Shown here: positions 38,640 through 51,419 of the stretch, piece by piece
Numbering within the stretch: position 1 is the stretch's first letter
Layout: every line of letters starts with the position of its first letter
Assembly (NCBI GenBank): GCA_034509755.1
Contig: CM067550.1
Span: forward strand, 55,001-119,000
Length of the DNA: 64,000 bases
DNA from: Anisodus tanguticus
Lineage: Eukaryota > Streptophyta > Magnoliopsida > Solanales > Solanaceae
Direction of reading: 5' to 3'
The notes under the pieces: model-generated
What the model was told of the DNA's origin: nothing
Seen by the model: only the letters and a program-made list of their open reading frames with translations
Databases searched by the model: none
Program-made: the position numbers and the translations under genes

Positions 38640-41600
38640 CAAATTCAAGGCTCTAACACCTTATCAACTATACCCACTGCACATATCCATTGCATCATTG
38701 TCACTATGTTGTCGTTCAATAGAGTCGTCGACTTTGTCATACAAGTTTCAGTAAACAACTGCTCTATGAATGCAAGAGAATACGACTACATGCCCTATTA
38801 GAGACATTATGAGAGATATTCTTTTTTCGAACAAACTCCCACGGTTCGTTGAGCAACTTTTCAGGCAAGTTCTTAAACAAGCCACTCTGCTTCAGCAGCT
38901 AGGGCCACAATTTTAACACGGGCTACATGTGACAGAAGAAATCATCATCTTCGTAACAAGAAAGGTTGCAATCATATACATTTATCACTCACTCATCAAT
39001 TATGAACTCAAGAGTGACAAAATATATGACATTTACATTCATGACCATTATGACCTATTTTGCACCAACCTACAGACGACCACCTGGGATGGGTTTATCA
39101 CCTATACAATACTTGACTATATTCTCATCCCACACAAATGAAGCAAGTCTTTCCTTCCTCAGTCAACTTTTCGTACATCTTCAACATATAATTGTAGAGT
39201 TGAGGTCCAAGATTATATCCCTGAAATTGTAGTACTCCGGGAAATCAATGTCTTTGATGCATTAGGAGCATTATTTCATCTACATACTTTAATATACAAA
39301 TTAAAATAGTCAGTCACTAGTTGCAAGAATAGATGAGTAAAAATGTAAAAAAAAACAGTCAACTATTGCAATAACTCACACATCTGTTGCAACAGATATT
39401 GCAACAATTTGAAGGATCGTTGTAATGCGGATGCTTGATCTCGTCGCAATGTATACCTAAAGTATTCTTCCGAGACTTACAATGTCCAGTCATCACTCAT
39501 CCATGATTGTCATCACCTTGAAGTTACTAGGCCAAGTAAATGCATTGAGTACTGCTGAGGCGCCTTTTTGAAATTAATTTGGCAGTAACCATTTTCTTCA
39601 TTTGAGCATTCACATTCTTGTAAATATCTACGTATTTCAACACAATTGTCCCAATAATAGCAGGTGGAGGTTGATGAGTATTCTTTTGGGTAGATTTTCT
39701 TGAGCTAATATTGGCAAGTGCCTTTGTAATTGCTCTTCGCTTCTTCCTAATCGCAATAGGAGTATATGGCTCTAAAAGCCGCTTAGACGGATTGACACCC
39801 CTATTAGATATCAAACTCTGGATGAGAGCATTATTGTATGTTTGAGCCTTGGTTAATTCCTCAACCTTCTTAATCAACTCATTAATTATGTTCTTGCAAG
39901 TTTCGCATTGCCAAACACATAAAGGCACCTTAGAGATACCGGTCCCAACATAAGAAAATCTACCACTAAGCAGAGTATATCCACCAACTCCACCACCAAA
40001 TTCACTATGAACATCATCATCATCTCTAATTTTTTTCACTGGCAATACCTGCCACAATATCATCAACCCCACCAACACCATCACTTACACCAACACATAC
40101 ATAATCACCATCACCAACACTAGCACCATCAACAACAACACCATTAACACTACTTGATTCCCTTGTGACGGTTGTCACTCCAGCCAATTCTACTTTGAAC
40201 TATCAATCAATATGTCATGATCAGATTCTAAGGGAATAAAAAAGCAAGGAATGACATCAATAACTCTCCAACTGTCGAGACAAGCCACGGGTGCACAACC
40301 TACAACAAGAAAGCATATTTATCAAAATGGTGCCAAATCATGAAAAAACAACACATATTTAAAAGAAGTTATAAGATCTGTTGCAGCACGTGTCATTCTT
40401 GTCCAACAGATTGAGAGGTTGTTGCAATAGATTTTGTACTTTTTGTAAAAATCACTTACATGTAGCTATGAAGCATTCAAAAGTCAACAGAGTAACAAAT
40501 ACTGTAATCTGTTGCAATATATGTCAGACTTGTTGGACATTGTCCAACAGATGCAGAAGTTGTTGCAACATATTCAGAGGTTATTGCAGCAGACTATAAA
40601 AGTTGTTGCGCTAACTAGTTACCTGTTGTAAAATATTCAGTGTTATAAAAGTATTGCTTTTGGCAGCCAGCCATCAAAGGATCCTTGGACAAGAAATTTT
40701 TTTGGAGTAGTCCTTCACTTGATGCCAGAGGTGATGAATGACTTCAAATGCCCAAGCCTAGAAAAAAATATGCCATCAAAATCAGAATTATGACTACAAT
40801 GCAAAAAAGATAAAAGATAAAACATTGAATAAGTTTACGATGAAAACCCAAGGAAAGCCATATAGGTTGACCGTCTTCACAATTGGCTTCAATTATTTCA
40901 ATAAATATTCAATAGTCAACATATAGCTTTCAAAACCTCACGGATAGATATTGAATGCCTCTCGGTCCTCCGCAAGATTAAACAAACCAAGTGGTATGTT
41001 AAGGTTTCCGTATTTTGCCCAAAGAATACTTTGGACAAACCAAATTAAGCAAATAGGCTCTTCGGGCTTTCTGGACACAGTTCTGGACTTCAAATGTTCA
41101 AGCAACTGCTTCTCTTTACAACTCTTTCTCAATAAATCCACCAAATAAACATCCTTCTTACCTTTTGTACCCTTTCCTTTATTGGTTGGTTCCGACTTGA
41201 TTGTCTGAGCTGGCTTCTTTAATGTAAAAGTAGGAAGAGACTCATGAGGAATATAACATCTCAAGCCTGTAACTATAACAAACTCCTCAAGCCAAAACAA
41301 ACCGGCATGTCACAAAAATTTATCCAAACATCATACTTTGAGGTACAAATAATCCTACGTTTCAGAAGTCCATACACCATTTTCATTGAAAACTGTGCAA
41401 CGATTCTTTTTGGAAAATTTAAGAAATATCCAAAATAGCTAGCCCTAAAAAAATCCTCCAACTCTAATTCTTTAAGTGTGCCCCTAAAGATATCAAAACT
41501 ATTTCCCATGCCAGATTTGACCACAATATCACCGGTCAAATCATTATGATCATCCAACAGCGTCCTCATGTCGTACTTGATAATACTAATGTTTTTACTA

Positions 41601-42240
41601 CATCTTCAATGGAAGGTCTTTTAGGATCTAAATCAACACTAGAATACTCAACAACATTAGCATCTACATTATATAGGTTTTTTTGTCTTATTTCACGTAC
41701 GGTAGTGGACTTTTCATCTGTATTTTCTTCTTCCTCTTCATCTTCTTCATTACTCTTTTTCAGTTTCTACATCTTCTTCATCTTCTTGCTCTTCTTCATC
41801 TTCATTATCTTCTGCATCATTTTCTTCATCTACCTTATCTTCTTCATCTTCCTTATCTTCTTCATCTACCTTATCTTCTTCATCATTTTCTTCATCTTCC
41901 TTATATACTTCGTTTTCTTCAGTTTTATATCCTGATTCTTGGCCATCTTCAGGGTGTTCATTATGGCCATCTCCAGACACTTCTACTTCAGAGGTTTCCT
42001 TGGACTCTATGCCTTCTTCTCTATTAGAAGATTGTGGTTCATTTTGACTATTTGTTGATTACACAATTGTTGATTCTAAAATAGCTTGTTCAGCAAGCTC
42101 TTCTAATGGTGTTTGACCGTTGGATCGTTTACTCTTTCTAGATTCCTCAGTTGATCTACCTCATTTTTCTTTTAATTTTTGCCATTTTATCTTCACACAA
42201 GAGATAAACAAAAAAATCAATTGATTTGTGCATAATTCAA
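38640..42240 (-). pseudogene. DUF1985/Ulp1-protease gene remnant of the MULE
   Basis: Reading leftward: a Ser/acid-rich lead-in, a long Glu/Asp tract (41980-41750), then a DUF1985-like domain in two frames (41569-41273, with FGYFLNFPKRIVAQF, and 41300-40938, with FVIVTGLRCY and ICLIWFVQSILWAKYG). A Lys/Arg-rich linker (40084-39527) and a degraded Ulp1 (C48) C-terminal region follow (about 39240-38650, with NLPEKLLNEPWEF-like text). Introns and motif clusters lie between. Ulp1-like genes are passengers of one plant MULE group. Stops and shifts make it non-functional. Confidence 0.6.
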
Positions 42241-43500
42241 AGTAAATAGGGAAAAAGAATTGCATCAGTTGATCAAACAAAATACAACAAGTAACTGAAT
42301 TTTTCAACAGCTGAAGAATCTTTGCAACAATTGATAATCTGTTGCAACAAATTAGTGAGTTGTTGCAACAGCTGAGGAAGTCGTTGTAACAGATGCTTCA
42401 GCTATTGGAAAGAATAAAACATTTGCAACTCCTCAGCATCAACCTTAGCAATTGTTTTGACTTTTTACAACAGATAGTGAATTGTTGCAACAACTGCTTC
42501 AATTGCTGCAAAAACCTCAGCAGTTGTTTTAATTTTTTCCAATAGCTAAGAAATTTGTTTGCCCCCAAGTTCAGCAGTTATTGGATAAAATCCAAACTTT
42601 TCCTAAACATACCATATCAGGACAACAACACCAACAACAAAAACATATATTTCACTACAAACACACAACAAACCATCACAAGTTAAACAAAATACACAAA
42701 ATAATGGTTTTTTAAGCATGCAACCTCAACAAATGTTTGCAACTGTCAAACAAGTGCTGAAGTTGCTACAACAGCTTACTCAGTTGTTGGAAAAAATCAA
42801 CAAAATTGCAAACCCTTTTTTCGAAACCCTAAGGAGAACAAGAACAAAAACAACACCAAAAATCATAATTTCACAATCACATACACTATTTACAAACACA
42901 CAAACCCCAACAAGTGAAACAAATACCCTAAATAAGGGTTTCTCAACAACTGAACAACAAAATAAACAACATTGAAGACAAATCCATGTTCTTCTTCTTC
43001 TTCTTCTTTAACCAATATCATCATTTGTAGTCTACAATTTCAAAACCATAACTTTTACCCTTGAACTGATGTGAAAGAGAAAGGAGAAAATTGTTACTTT
43101 TCAAGTTGCAGATGTGACGAGTAAAGAGAGAAGGATGATCTTAGTTTAGTTCCCAAGACGAGCAACAACAACAACGACAATAACAATGGAGGACCAAATC
43201 GCCGATTTGAGAGAGAGAGAGAGAAGAGATGAGGGAGTGAGAGGTTTTATTTGACGGTTTCTTGAGATTTTTAAAATAAGTGGGGTCGTAGGGGTTGGGT
43301 TTGGGGTTAAAAAGCTGGGATGTTTGGATTTTATAAAAGTTTAAGAAGTTTTAAAAATTATAATTCAGATTCCATTTAACTTAATTAGGTTTTTAAGTGA
43401 CCTTTGACCTTGGCTGGTCAAAGTTATCACCAATTTTAATTTCAACACTCAAAGAGTACCTTTAATTCATTTTTCGCTAGTTACCTTAATACTACTGTAA
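42241..43500. other. MULE right flank, no gene recognised
   Basis: Holds a cluster of GTTGCAACA motifs (42280-42800), a TTCTTC microsatellite near 42985 and a GAGAGAGA run near 43210, as expected of a promoter/5' region for the minus-strand gene. The short + frame at 42718-42975 has no recognisable content. Confidence 0.4.
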
Positions 43501-43539
43501 AAAGCTATACAATGTATGCAAGCAGTACCAGATATGACA

Positions 43540-44864
43540 TTGAAATTAAGGGAGAATAGAGGAGCTTCCGGTCAATGTGAATTGACGGAAAAGCCCTCCA
43601 ATTCCCCATTATATCCTCACATGAGTTTATGTGACATTTCCTAGGTTGCTCTTTGTGTGGAGTTACGAGGCAAAGGCAACAAGCCTTTTGATTTCTACAT
43701 TTAATGAACGACTCGTGTTGTACATTTTAACATTTGTGTTGTTTTCTCTATTATTATATGTTGCTTTTGGTTTGTTCAATATTGCCAGTAGAATTCTAAT
43801 ATTTGTGTTGTTTCTCCATTATTATGTTGCTTTTGATTTGTTCAATATGTCTTTGCGTTTATTTTAGTAATTTTTCGTCGGATATTTTATATTCCTGTTG
43901 AACCCTCCATTAATTTAAATTCAGCCTACATAAAACTTATTCAAGGGGAAATACTTCCTAAGAATATCTTTTCCTTAATCTTTAATTTTCTCTGCATTTG
44001 TCTGGTTCCCTTTTAAATGCATGGGCCCAAATACAACTTTTAAAATACACGTTTCTGACTTTTAATAATGTTTCAATATTTGATTAATTGGGTTCTTACA
44101 ATTAAAAGATTACCGACTTACAATTTTTTTGTAATGAAGATACTTCCTATTTTAAATTAGGTAGAGTACAGTGATTTAAGTTGCATGCTATGTGTGAATT
44201 GAAAAATCATGCCGAGGAAGTTTAAAAAAATCTGTCGCTTTCAAGTTATTTGTACAAAAGAATTTTATAAACTTAAATCTCCGCATTTTTATATAACTTA
44301 AATCTTAAACTTTTAAAACTATTACATTCTAAAATATTAAATTATATAATAAATTTTAACCTTAGAATACATTTCTTTAAAAGATAATGCTGGAGAAGAC
44401 CAAAAAGTAAAAGAAACACAAATTTCATTTTGAAATATAAAATGCTATTATGAAATACATGTGCTTAGATATATGATTACAATTTTTAGGCTTAATACAT
44501 TAATGACTCCTAAATATGTAAGTAAATTTTATTTTAACATTATGGTTTATTTCAATTGAACACGTGATAGATTTTTAAATGAAATTCAATATTAATAAGC
44601 ATATGGTGTTCTCCACAGACATGATGTTCTATTACTTTGTGATATTCCAACAAATCTTCTATATTATGCGAATCAATCGAGACACGGTCGGTCCAATCAA
44701 TACTTTCTCCGCTTTACTGATGAGCAGAACATATTATAGCAATCTTTAAATCTTATTTAACATCGTTGTACATATTATCACTACAAATTTATCTATAATG
44801 TACAATAAAATAATATAACTTTCTTTATGTTGGGCCCGGACAATGCCCGGGGTATCGTCACTAG
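43540..44864 (+). mobile_element. Non-autonomous Helitron (3' end clear, 5' end approximate)
   Basis: The 3' end shows a GC-rich hairpin (CCCGGACAATGCCCGGGG, ~44834-44852) about 8 bases before CTAG (44861-44864), with T next, which is the Helitron 3' signature and A/T insertion rule. The left part holds the GGAGCTTCCGGTCAATG text common near Helitron 5' ends in Solanaceae, but I cannot place the terminal TC. No Rep/helicase frame is present. Confidence 0.5.
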
Positions 44865-45435
44865 TGTATATATAAACCGACAAAAATAATAAAACACAAA
44901 TCGACAACACACCTTTACTTTGAAAATGGGGTTCAAATGGGAAGAGATTTCTCATTTGGACGACATAGTTTGTATGGGTTTAACTGCACCCCCCCCCCCC
45001 CCCCCACACACACTTTGCACGGCTCTTTCCGGCAATGTTTCTGATAATATATTGAGGTGGAGAGTCACTATGACTTTACTGTTAAGATTAGACAATAGCC
45101 GATGCAGCTTATACAGAAAATGGACACTACGTCTGTAGCCTTGGCATTACTTAAGACATCATACTAGATGTTCATCATTGAATCCATAAATAAATTATGA
45201 TACACAAATTGATACGAGGATAGACCACAAAAGGAAAAGAACCAAATCAAGAAATAAACGAACCCAGTTTTAGAGTAACCCTCAAAAGCACTCCCATACT
45301 TACATGACACGCAATAGACTAAACAAACCAAAGACGAGGGGGAAAAAAAATGAAAAAATGATCTTTATCCAAGTGAAAAGAAATCCTTGCGTGATCAAAC
45401 TGTGTATATGAAATGTGCAGATGAAACTAGAGCCC
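44865..45435. other. Intergenic, PTI1-like 3' flank
   Basis: Contains a 17-base C run (44989-45005) followed by CACACAC. The short + frame 44920-45138 runs through it and has no recognisable domain. Nearest the gene this is probably 3' UTR of the minus-strand kinase. Confidence 0.4.
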
Positions 45436-48400
45436 CTACAACTCAGAAGCAGGAGCAGGAGCAGAAGCAGGTGCCCTTAACAATGGTTGGAGAGCTTTGA
45501 CAACAATACTCATATTAGGACGAAACTCAGCCTCATATTGTACGCACAGTGCTGCAACAGCTGCCAACTGAATTGAGCAAACAAGAAAAATATTACCAAC
45601 AGACTTGTTAGAGACTTTTATGATCTTTCATTTTTTTTTTGGGGGGGGGAGGGGAGGTTGTAAAATACCTTACTTTACTGAAGGCAGGGGGAGCTTTTAC
45701 CAATAAAAAAAATGACGTCAGAGAGGGGAAGGGGAGAAACCTTAGCAACTCCTTTTCCAGGAACTTCTTTTAGCTTTGGATCGATGCATTGCTTAACCTT
45801 ATCTTCACTTAGTCTCGGAGTAGCCTACAAGCATTACAAAGATATAATTAAGAATAGAAAATAATCGTCACCAAAACAAACAAGGGGAAGGGGAACAAAA
45901 TGAAATGCTCACCCAAGTAACCAAACTCTGTTGTCCACGAGGCATGGTATGATCTACAGGTTTTCTTCCCGTCAAAAGTTCAAGAAGAACCACCCCAAAG
46001 CTATACACATCGCTCTTTTGTGTCAATTGTCCTGTCATTGCATATCTGTAAACATTTTTTGGAAAGTTGGGTTTAGATAAAATTCCTCAAAACAACTGTC
46101 TGAAGAATTTCGCCACTAATAAATAGCAGAAAGAATGTTACATAGTAACATAGACCTCAACTTGGTTAAAATAGGATATGACACAACATGCAACAAATTA
46201 AAATTTCATATCAGTCACTAAGCTTTGTACCAAAACTTTAGGTACCTTAGTAGACAACTACTGTTATGAAGCAAACCTCCTTAAAAAAAAAAAGCTTCAA
46301 AATTCAGGCAAATTCATACAACAAAACCTAACAAGCCTGGTATTTCTATAGAAAAATGAAAAATAAAAGCTTGTTTAGACTCTTTATGCTTATGTGTATT
46401 TTGCACAAAAAGCATATCCCAACATCCCACCACAAATCTCGGTAAGGTTTAGCAGCATTTTTCTATAATGAGAAATCTCCGATTGTTAGTGGCGCACTGC
46501 TCGAAACTCGGTGAATAATGAGTCCACCCCTCTACCCTTCTTTACTTAAGTGTCTACAACAGGGATCGAACCGGTGATGCACCTAACACACACATCTTGT
46601 GTTGCGCTCTTACCACTAGATCAAAGAGCCCGGGGCCAAGTTTAGTAGCATTTTGGTAAAAGCATAACAAATTTTGCAAAATCCAATCGCCTAAGGGCTA
46701 GTACTGAGCTCGCAGAACGCACAATCTACTAAATCTACCGCGGGGACAACAAAAAGCTAAAAACAATCATTTCGGGATTCAATCACTACAAAGAATTTAC
46801 ATTAGACCTTCTTCCTTAAATTGGTGTAACCTAAACGCTTTGTCGTCATACAAGACTAGATAAGATTAAAAACGATCATATTTTCTTGAAGGTGCAAGTA
46901 GCACATATATTTAGGATAAAATACGAGAAGGTAGCTTGAAATGGTTTGGTATGTCCCGCATTGACCTCCCGATGCAACGGCGTGTAGGAAGTTGTCTCAA
47001 AAGACCTACCATCTGTCAGAACCCAAGCAGATTTAGTGAAAGATAGGGCTTGATTAAAAAAGGATCTATATAGGTGATACCAATTACAGTCAAACCTCTC
47101 TATAATGGCACCGTTTATCCAAAAATTTCATGGCTGCTATAGTGAGGTGTTATGTATGTATGTATACTGACATTTGATGTTTAGTTATCATTTAGCTGTT
47201 ATAAACAAAGTACACAAACAATTATTTCTCTGTACTTTTTATGTTATAAACGAAAACAATATACTTGTTAATTTTAAAATCTCAATTGATTTTCATATCT
47301 CATTAATTAAAAATTGAAAAGACTAATAAATTCATAACTAGTTGTACCATACCAATACATAATTAAAACCTAAGCAACATATGCATTTAAAATTAATTGA
47401 GAATTTAAATACTTTGTTTTTATACATAATATATTTCTTACAAAATATTATTACACAATATTTGAGTAAGACTTGTGAAAAAGAGTGTACCGTTATAATG
47501 AATGTCATTGTTGTTATAGGTAGAATGTTGTTATAGAAGTAAAATATAACATGAAAAATCGATTCCGGAGAAAATCAAGCCGTTATAGTGAAATGTTGTT
47601 CTAACGAATGGCAATTATAGAGAGACTTGACTGTAGTTGGGATATGTGTTAGTCGTGTTAGTACGTTTAGCTATGCTTTTAGGAGTCTTTTATCCCAGAG
47701 AGTTGTTTATGCTGGTAGAAATAAAGAGAACATCTATTAGTACTTTTTATTTTTATTTAGAATAATGCTCGCCTTAGATGAATTTAAATGTAAAAACATG
47801 ATCAACAAGGATTCATATAGTCAACCCCGACTTATTTGGGGCTGAAGCTTTATTGTTCTTGCACTCGTTATCCCAAAATAATCTCATTCCACAATTCTTG
47901 GTGCTTACACCAAAGCCACATAAGTTCTTAAGTTGACAGTACACTAAGGCTCATTTTAGGATACTGCATGTTAATGACTTTATGTTTACAGCAGATGACA
48001 GTTACATTCCCCTGATAAACACTAAGCATAGAGAGCTTTGTTAAGTATACATGTAGATTCATGGTCTCGTGGTCTAAGGTGAGAAATAGCATGTATAGTA
48101 TACCACTATGGTTTTCTCCTTATTTAACATTTCAAGGATACTGTCAAGACCGAAGATTGAGATTAAAAGAAGACATCTTGGAGAACAGCACCATAATGAG
48201 TCTCTTAATTATTTTAAATGAGAGATGTAGACAGTAGCATGACTCCTCTGAGACCATACCCTTATTCCAGAAATTTTTTGGCAGATGTATTGAATCTAAA
48301 ACTTCTAGCAAACGCACCTTGACGCCAAGACCTCTATCATAATTAACATATAATGTGTGTGTGTGTGTGTGTGTGTCAATGTGCATATATAGGAATGTAT

Positions 48401-51400
48401 ATCAAAAGCAATCTGGCGTCTTATGGTTTGTCCTACAGAACTACAGTTTCAAATGATTAGCTAATGATACAAAGCATATAATCTTTGCCGTAGTGTTTCG
48501 CCATCATATTCCCACAGATCACACTCATTCATACTAGTTTGTTTTCTCATTTTCGCATTTAAATTGGAATTTTTTGGTCCAGGATATACCTATTTGGAAA
48601 GAAACTTAATTTAGATACCTAAAAAGAATATAAAATTCAGTAGCATGTTGCAAGAAGCAATGAGATCAGAATTATTCAAATAGACCACTTCGATAAGTAA
48701 AGATTAGTCAAAGAAGAGTAAGGTGCAAGACATTACTCTGGTGCATGATAACCAAATGTTCCCAAAACTCGTGTAGAATGAAGACGAGCAGCCATGTCAG
48801 GAGACTGATTTGACAGATTAAAATCAGCAATTTTTGCTTTGTAGTCTTCAAAGAGAAGGATATTGCTTGATCTAATATCCCTGTGTATTATTGGAGGCTG
48901 GACCTTCTCATGCAAATACTCAAGGCCCCTTGCAGCATCAACAGCGATTTTTACCCGTTGCATCCAATCAAGTGTGGGTCCAGGTTGTGCCCCTTGTACT
49001 CCTTTCCTGCCTGCAAGTGTACATACAATCAGAAGCATATATACCACATATTCACATTTTCATTAATCTAATAATTTTTATCTCATTCAAATGACTTTCT
49101 GATACCATGCAGAATATCATGCAAGGAACCCATCGTCGCGAACTCATAAGCTAATACACGAAGGTTGCCTTCCACACAGTAACCAAGCAACTCCACCAGA
49201 TTTCCATGCTTCAATCTTGAAACCATAGAGACCTTAAGAGGAAAAAGAAAATAAATATCAGAAGGGTCTGTGTATGATAGGACATGGAAGCAGCAAGAAA
49301 AAAATTACGTTAAGACAATACAGTTACCTGGCTCAGGAAGTCAACATTAGTCTCAGGCTCAGATGAAACATCAAGCTTTTTCACAGCCACGGCTTTGCCA
49401 TTGTTTAGATTGGCATAGTATACTCTTCCATAAGATCCTTCACCAATTAATGCCTTCGATCCAAAATTGTCAGTTTCCTCTTTCAGTTCATCCAATGATA
49501 ATGCAGGGACCTCTATAGTTGGTATTGCTTTTTGCACTTCCTTAGCAGGAACTGATGCTTTTGTCCCTTTCTGATATCCTGATGTGCATAACGAGGGAAA
49601 AGGATTAAAACCTATAACCTGGCCCATTATAACAGTAGGACTCATCTCACAAGTATACAACAACATAAATAACTATGCCACAGTCCCAAACAAGTTCGGG
49701 TCGGCAATATGAATCTTCACTACTTCATTTAAGCTCATTTCATATCCTCATCATACTACCAAAAGTGCAAGGCATTATCCTCCACATTCAATGTGCCCTC
49801 TACGAATTCAGTTGGCAGACACATAATATCCCCCTTTTTGATTGGTCTAACATGCATACCTGATAGATAAATGTAATTGGGGGGTATTGAAACCATATTT
49901 ATAAGTGTAGGCTGAGAAAGAATAACTAATCTGCAGCCCTATACAGAATCTAAAACATCAACCACAGAGATAGTATCATCTGTCATCTGTGAGATTCCGA
50001 GTACACCAAAAACAAAAAAGCAAAATGCAATTCAATTTCATCTTTTGTACTGAGTTTTCCTTGTTCTCAAAACATCTGGAGTTCCTCTCTTTCCAGATAG
50101 ACCACCAAATACATGCAGGGACAACTCCCCATCTTTACTATCTAGCTTTGTTGTACTTTGTCTCGGTACCAGCTTGGTACTGAATTTATATTAATACCTT
50201 TACTTATAAAAACAAATGAAAATTCTTCTCCCACTGCTCCCATTACAACACATAATGGCTCTGAAATCAAGTGAAAAAGGTTAGGTATAATGCACGCAGG
50301 CTAAGTCAAGAAAAGGACTTCCTTACTTTTCATTCATAGTAGTCTTAATGACTAGTAGTTTGAAGCCTTAAGAAAGCGGGTTTTTTTCGGCACTCGCTTC
50401 CTTCGTCTTAAGTAAAGTTCAGTTGACTTTTTCGATTCGGAATAAAGAACTTATAACACAAGAGATTTCCCCTACCCCCTATGTAATAAAAAAAAAAAGA
50501 GACTGACCACCAAACGGGCATCACCACTGCGGAAAACACCTCTCATTATATAGCTGCTTTTAGTACTTTTAAAGACACTGATCAGAGAACGACAACACGG
50601 GATAATCATAGTTGACTGAATCTCCAAAGTATTATTTTTTTGATTAAAACAGCTCATATTGTTGCCAATCTCCAAAATGTTTCTTTAATAGTAGAAAATA
50701 AAGTTACTGCACTAAAATAGTAAAAAAGCAAGTTCTATTTGTCTGACAATGAACTTTAAACATAAAACAGAACAAACCACTAACACCAACAAAGCACTGC
50801 TGGTAATACAAAAATAATATAGAAAACTAGTTTTTGAGAATGGTAACAGCAGACAGAAAACACTCATTGTTGTCCAACTTCAGCTTTCTTCTTCTGCCAC
50901 AGCCAATCAAGAGATTTATCGGCGTCTCCCTGGGCACGGATAAATCCACAGAGAGCATAAGTGGTGAACTGGCCAGTGTATCGGCCAAACTCATCCAAAT
51001 GCCCTACATTGAGCTGGACAGATGCATGATCCTTGGAAGTGATCAGCCTGTTAGTGGCAGAGCACTTCCTAGGGATGTAAAGGTCCATGTTTTGTCCCTC
51101 GTCGTTCTGCATCTTGACAATGGCTTTACACAAATAGACTTTAGAAGTGGAAAGCTCCTGGAAGACAGACAGAGACGAAACCAACGAATGTGCTTGGAGG
51201 AGAACATAAGCACAAGTATTAGCAATATCAAATGGGGCTTGAGCCAAAAGACCATTTTAGACAAGAAAAGGAGATAAACTTGTGTTTCATCTGATGTAAC
51301 ATAAGCACAAGAAAGATCAACCTACCATCAGCATTGTTGTTAGGGCTTTTGTGGAGGTGGTTTTCATGTGATGGATCAGACTCCTCTACTTTGCAGGTGC

Positions 51401-51419
51401 AACAGAACCACCTTCTCAT
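45436..51419 (-). CDS. PTI1-like receptor-like cytoplasmic kinase, 7 coding exons
   Basis: Exons 51419-51326, 49578-49328, 49232-49106, 49010-48737, 46045-45913, 45824-45741 and 45567-45436 join at GT-AG sites into 1095 nt (364 aa) with no stop. The N-terminus MRRWFCC has Cys for likely membrane acylation. Kinase features in order: glycine loop GEGSYGRVY, Lys in VAVKKLD, catalytic HRDIRSSN, DFN in place of DFG, GTFGYHAPE, and a C-lobe ending in an Ala/Pro tail. DFN and HRDIR are usual for this family. PTI1-type kinases act in immune and oxidative signalling downstream of receptor or OXI1/Pto-type kinases. Introns 1 (1.75 kb) and 4 (2.7 kb) hold insertions. Confidence 0.92.
46462..46639 (-). 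mobile_element. tRNA-derived SINE in PTI1-like intron 4
   Basis: On the minus strand an A-box-like TAGTGGTAAGAGC and a B box GGTTCGATCCC lie in a tRNA-like head starting GGCCCCGGGCTC. It is flanked by a 15-bp duplication GTTTAG(C/T)AGCATTTT at 46447-46461 and 46640-46654. This is a SINE, not a working tRNA gene. Confidence 0.8.
47087..47633. mobile_element. pogo/Emigrant-like MITE, 547 bp, in PTI1-like intron 4
   Basis: Terminal inverted repeats CAGTCAAACCTCTCTATAAT and its near complement (ATTATAGAGAGACTTGACTG) are flanked by TA duplications (47085-47086, 47634-47635). The interior repeats GTTATAG words and has no coding capacity. Confidence 0.85.
48354..48376. repeat. (TG)n microsatellite
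   Basis: About 11.5 TG dinucleotides inside PTI1-like intron 4. Confidence 0.95.
50864..51112 (-). CDS. RPS21: 40S ribosomal protein S21 retrocopy, intact 82-aa frame
   Basis: Encodes MQNDEGQNMDLYIPRKCSAT and on to KKKAEVGQQ, the full length and order of plant eS21, a small-subunit protein that helps mature the 18S rRNA 3' end. It is uninterrupted and sits inside intron 1 of the kinase gene on the same strand, which indicates a processed, reverse-transcribed copy, since plant RPS21 genes normally have introns. Several conserved sites differ (for example DEFG and DWLWQ). No poly(A) tract or target duplication is certain. It could be silent or spliced out with the host intron. Confidence 0.85.
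   Translation of the reverse strand: MQNDEGQNMDLYIPRKCSATNRLITSKDHASVQLNVGHLDEFGRYTGQFTTYALCGFIRAQGDADKSLDWLWQKKKAEVGQQ

Larger units (their letters stand above)
34409..43500. mobile_element. Decayed Ulp1-type MULE, left end missing
   Basis: Contains a MuDR-type transposase remnant (+), an AT-rich tandem repeat block, and a convergent DUF1985/Ulp1 remnant (-), the layout of MULEs that carry a Ulp1-like gene. Many copies of a TTGTTGCAACAA-like palindrome lie in its non-coding parts. No terminal inverted repeat is visible on the left, where telomere repeats adjoin almost at the transposase start. The right edge is uncertain (about 43300-43500). Confidence 0.6.

Noticed and set aside
43631..43867. 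A 78-codon hydrophobic + frame inside the Helitron
   Set aside because: Low-complexity AT-rich text with an internal near-repeat. No motif or homology recognised.
46560..46640. tRNA gene with A and B boxes
   Set aside because: The cloverleaf is incomplete and the unit has SINE length and a target duplication.
48800..49050. Loss of kinase activity inferred from DFN in place of DFG
   Set aside because: DFN and HRDIR are usual in PTI1-like kinases as far as I recall, so they are not evidence of a defect in this copy.
50834..51277. A 147-codon + frame over the S21 retrocopy
   Set aside because: The minus strand encodes an unmistakable eS21 protein. The + frame is its complement.
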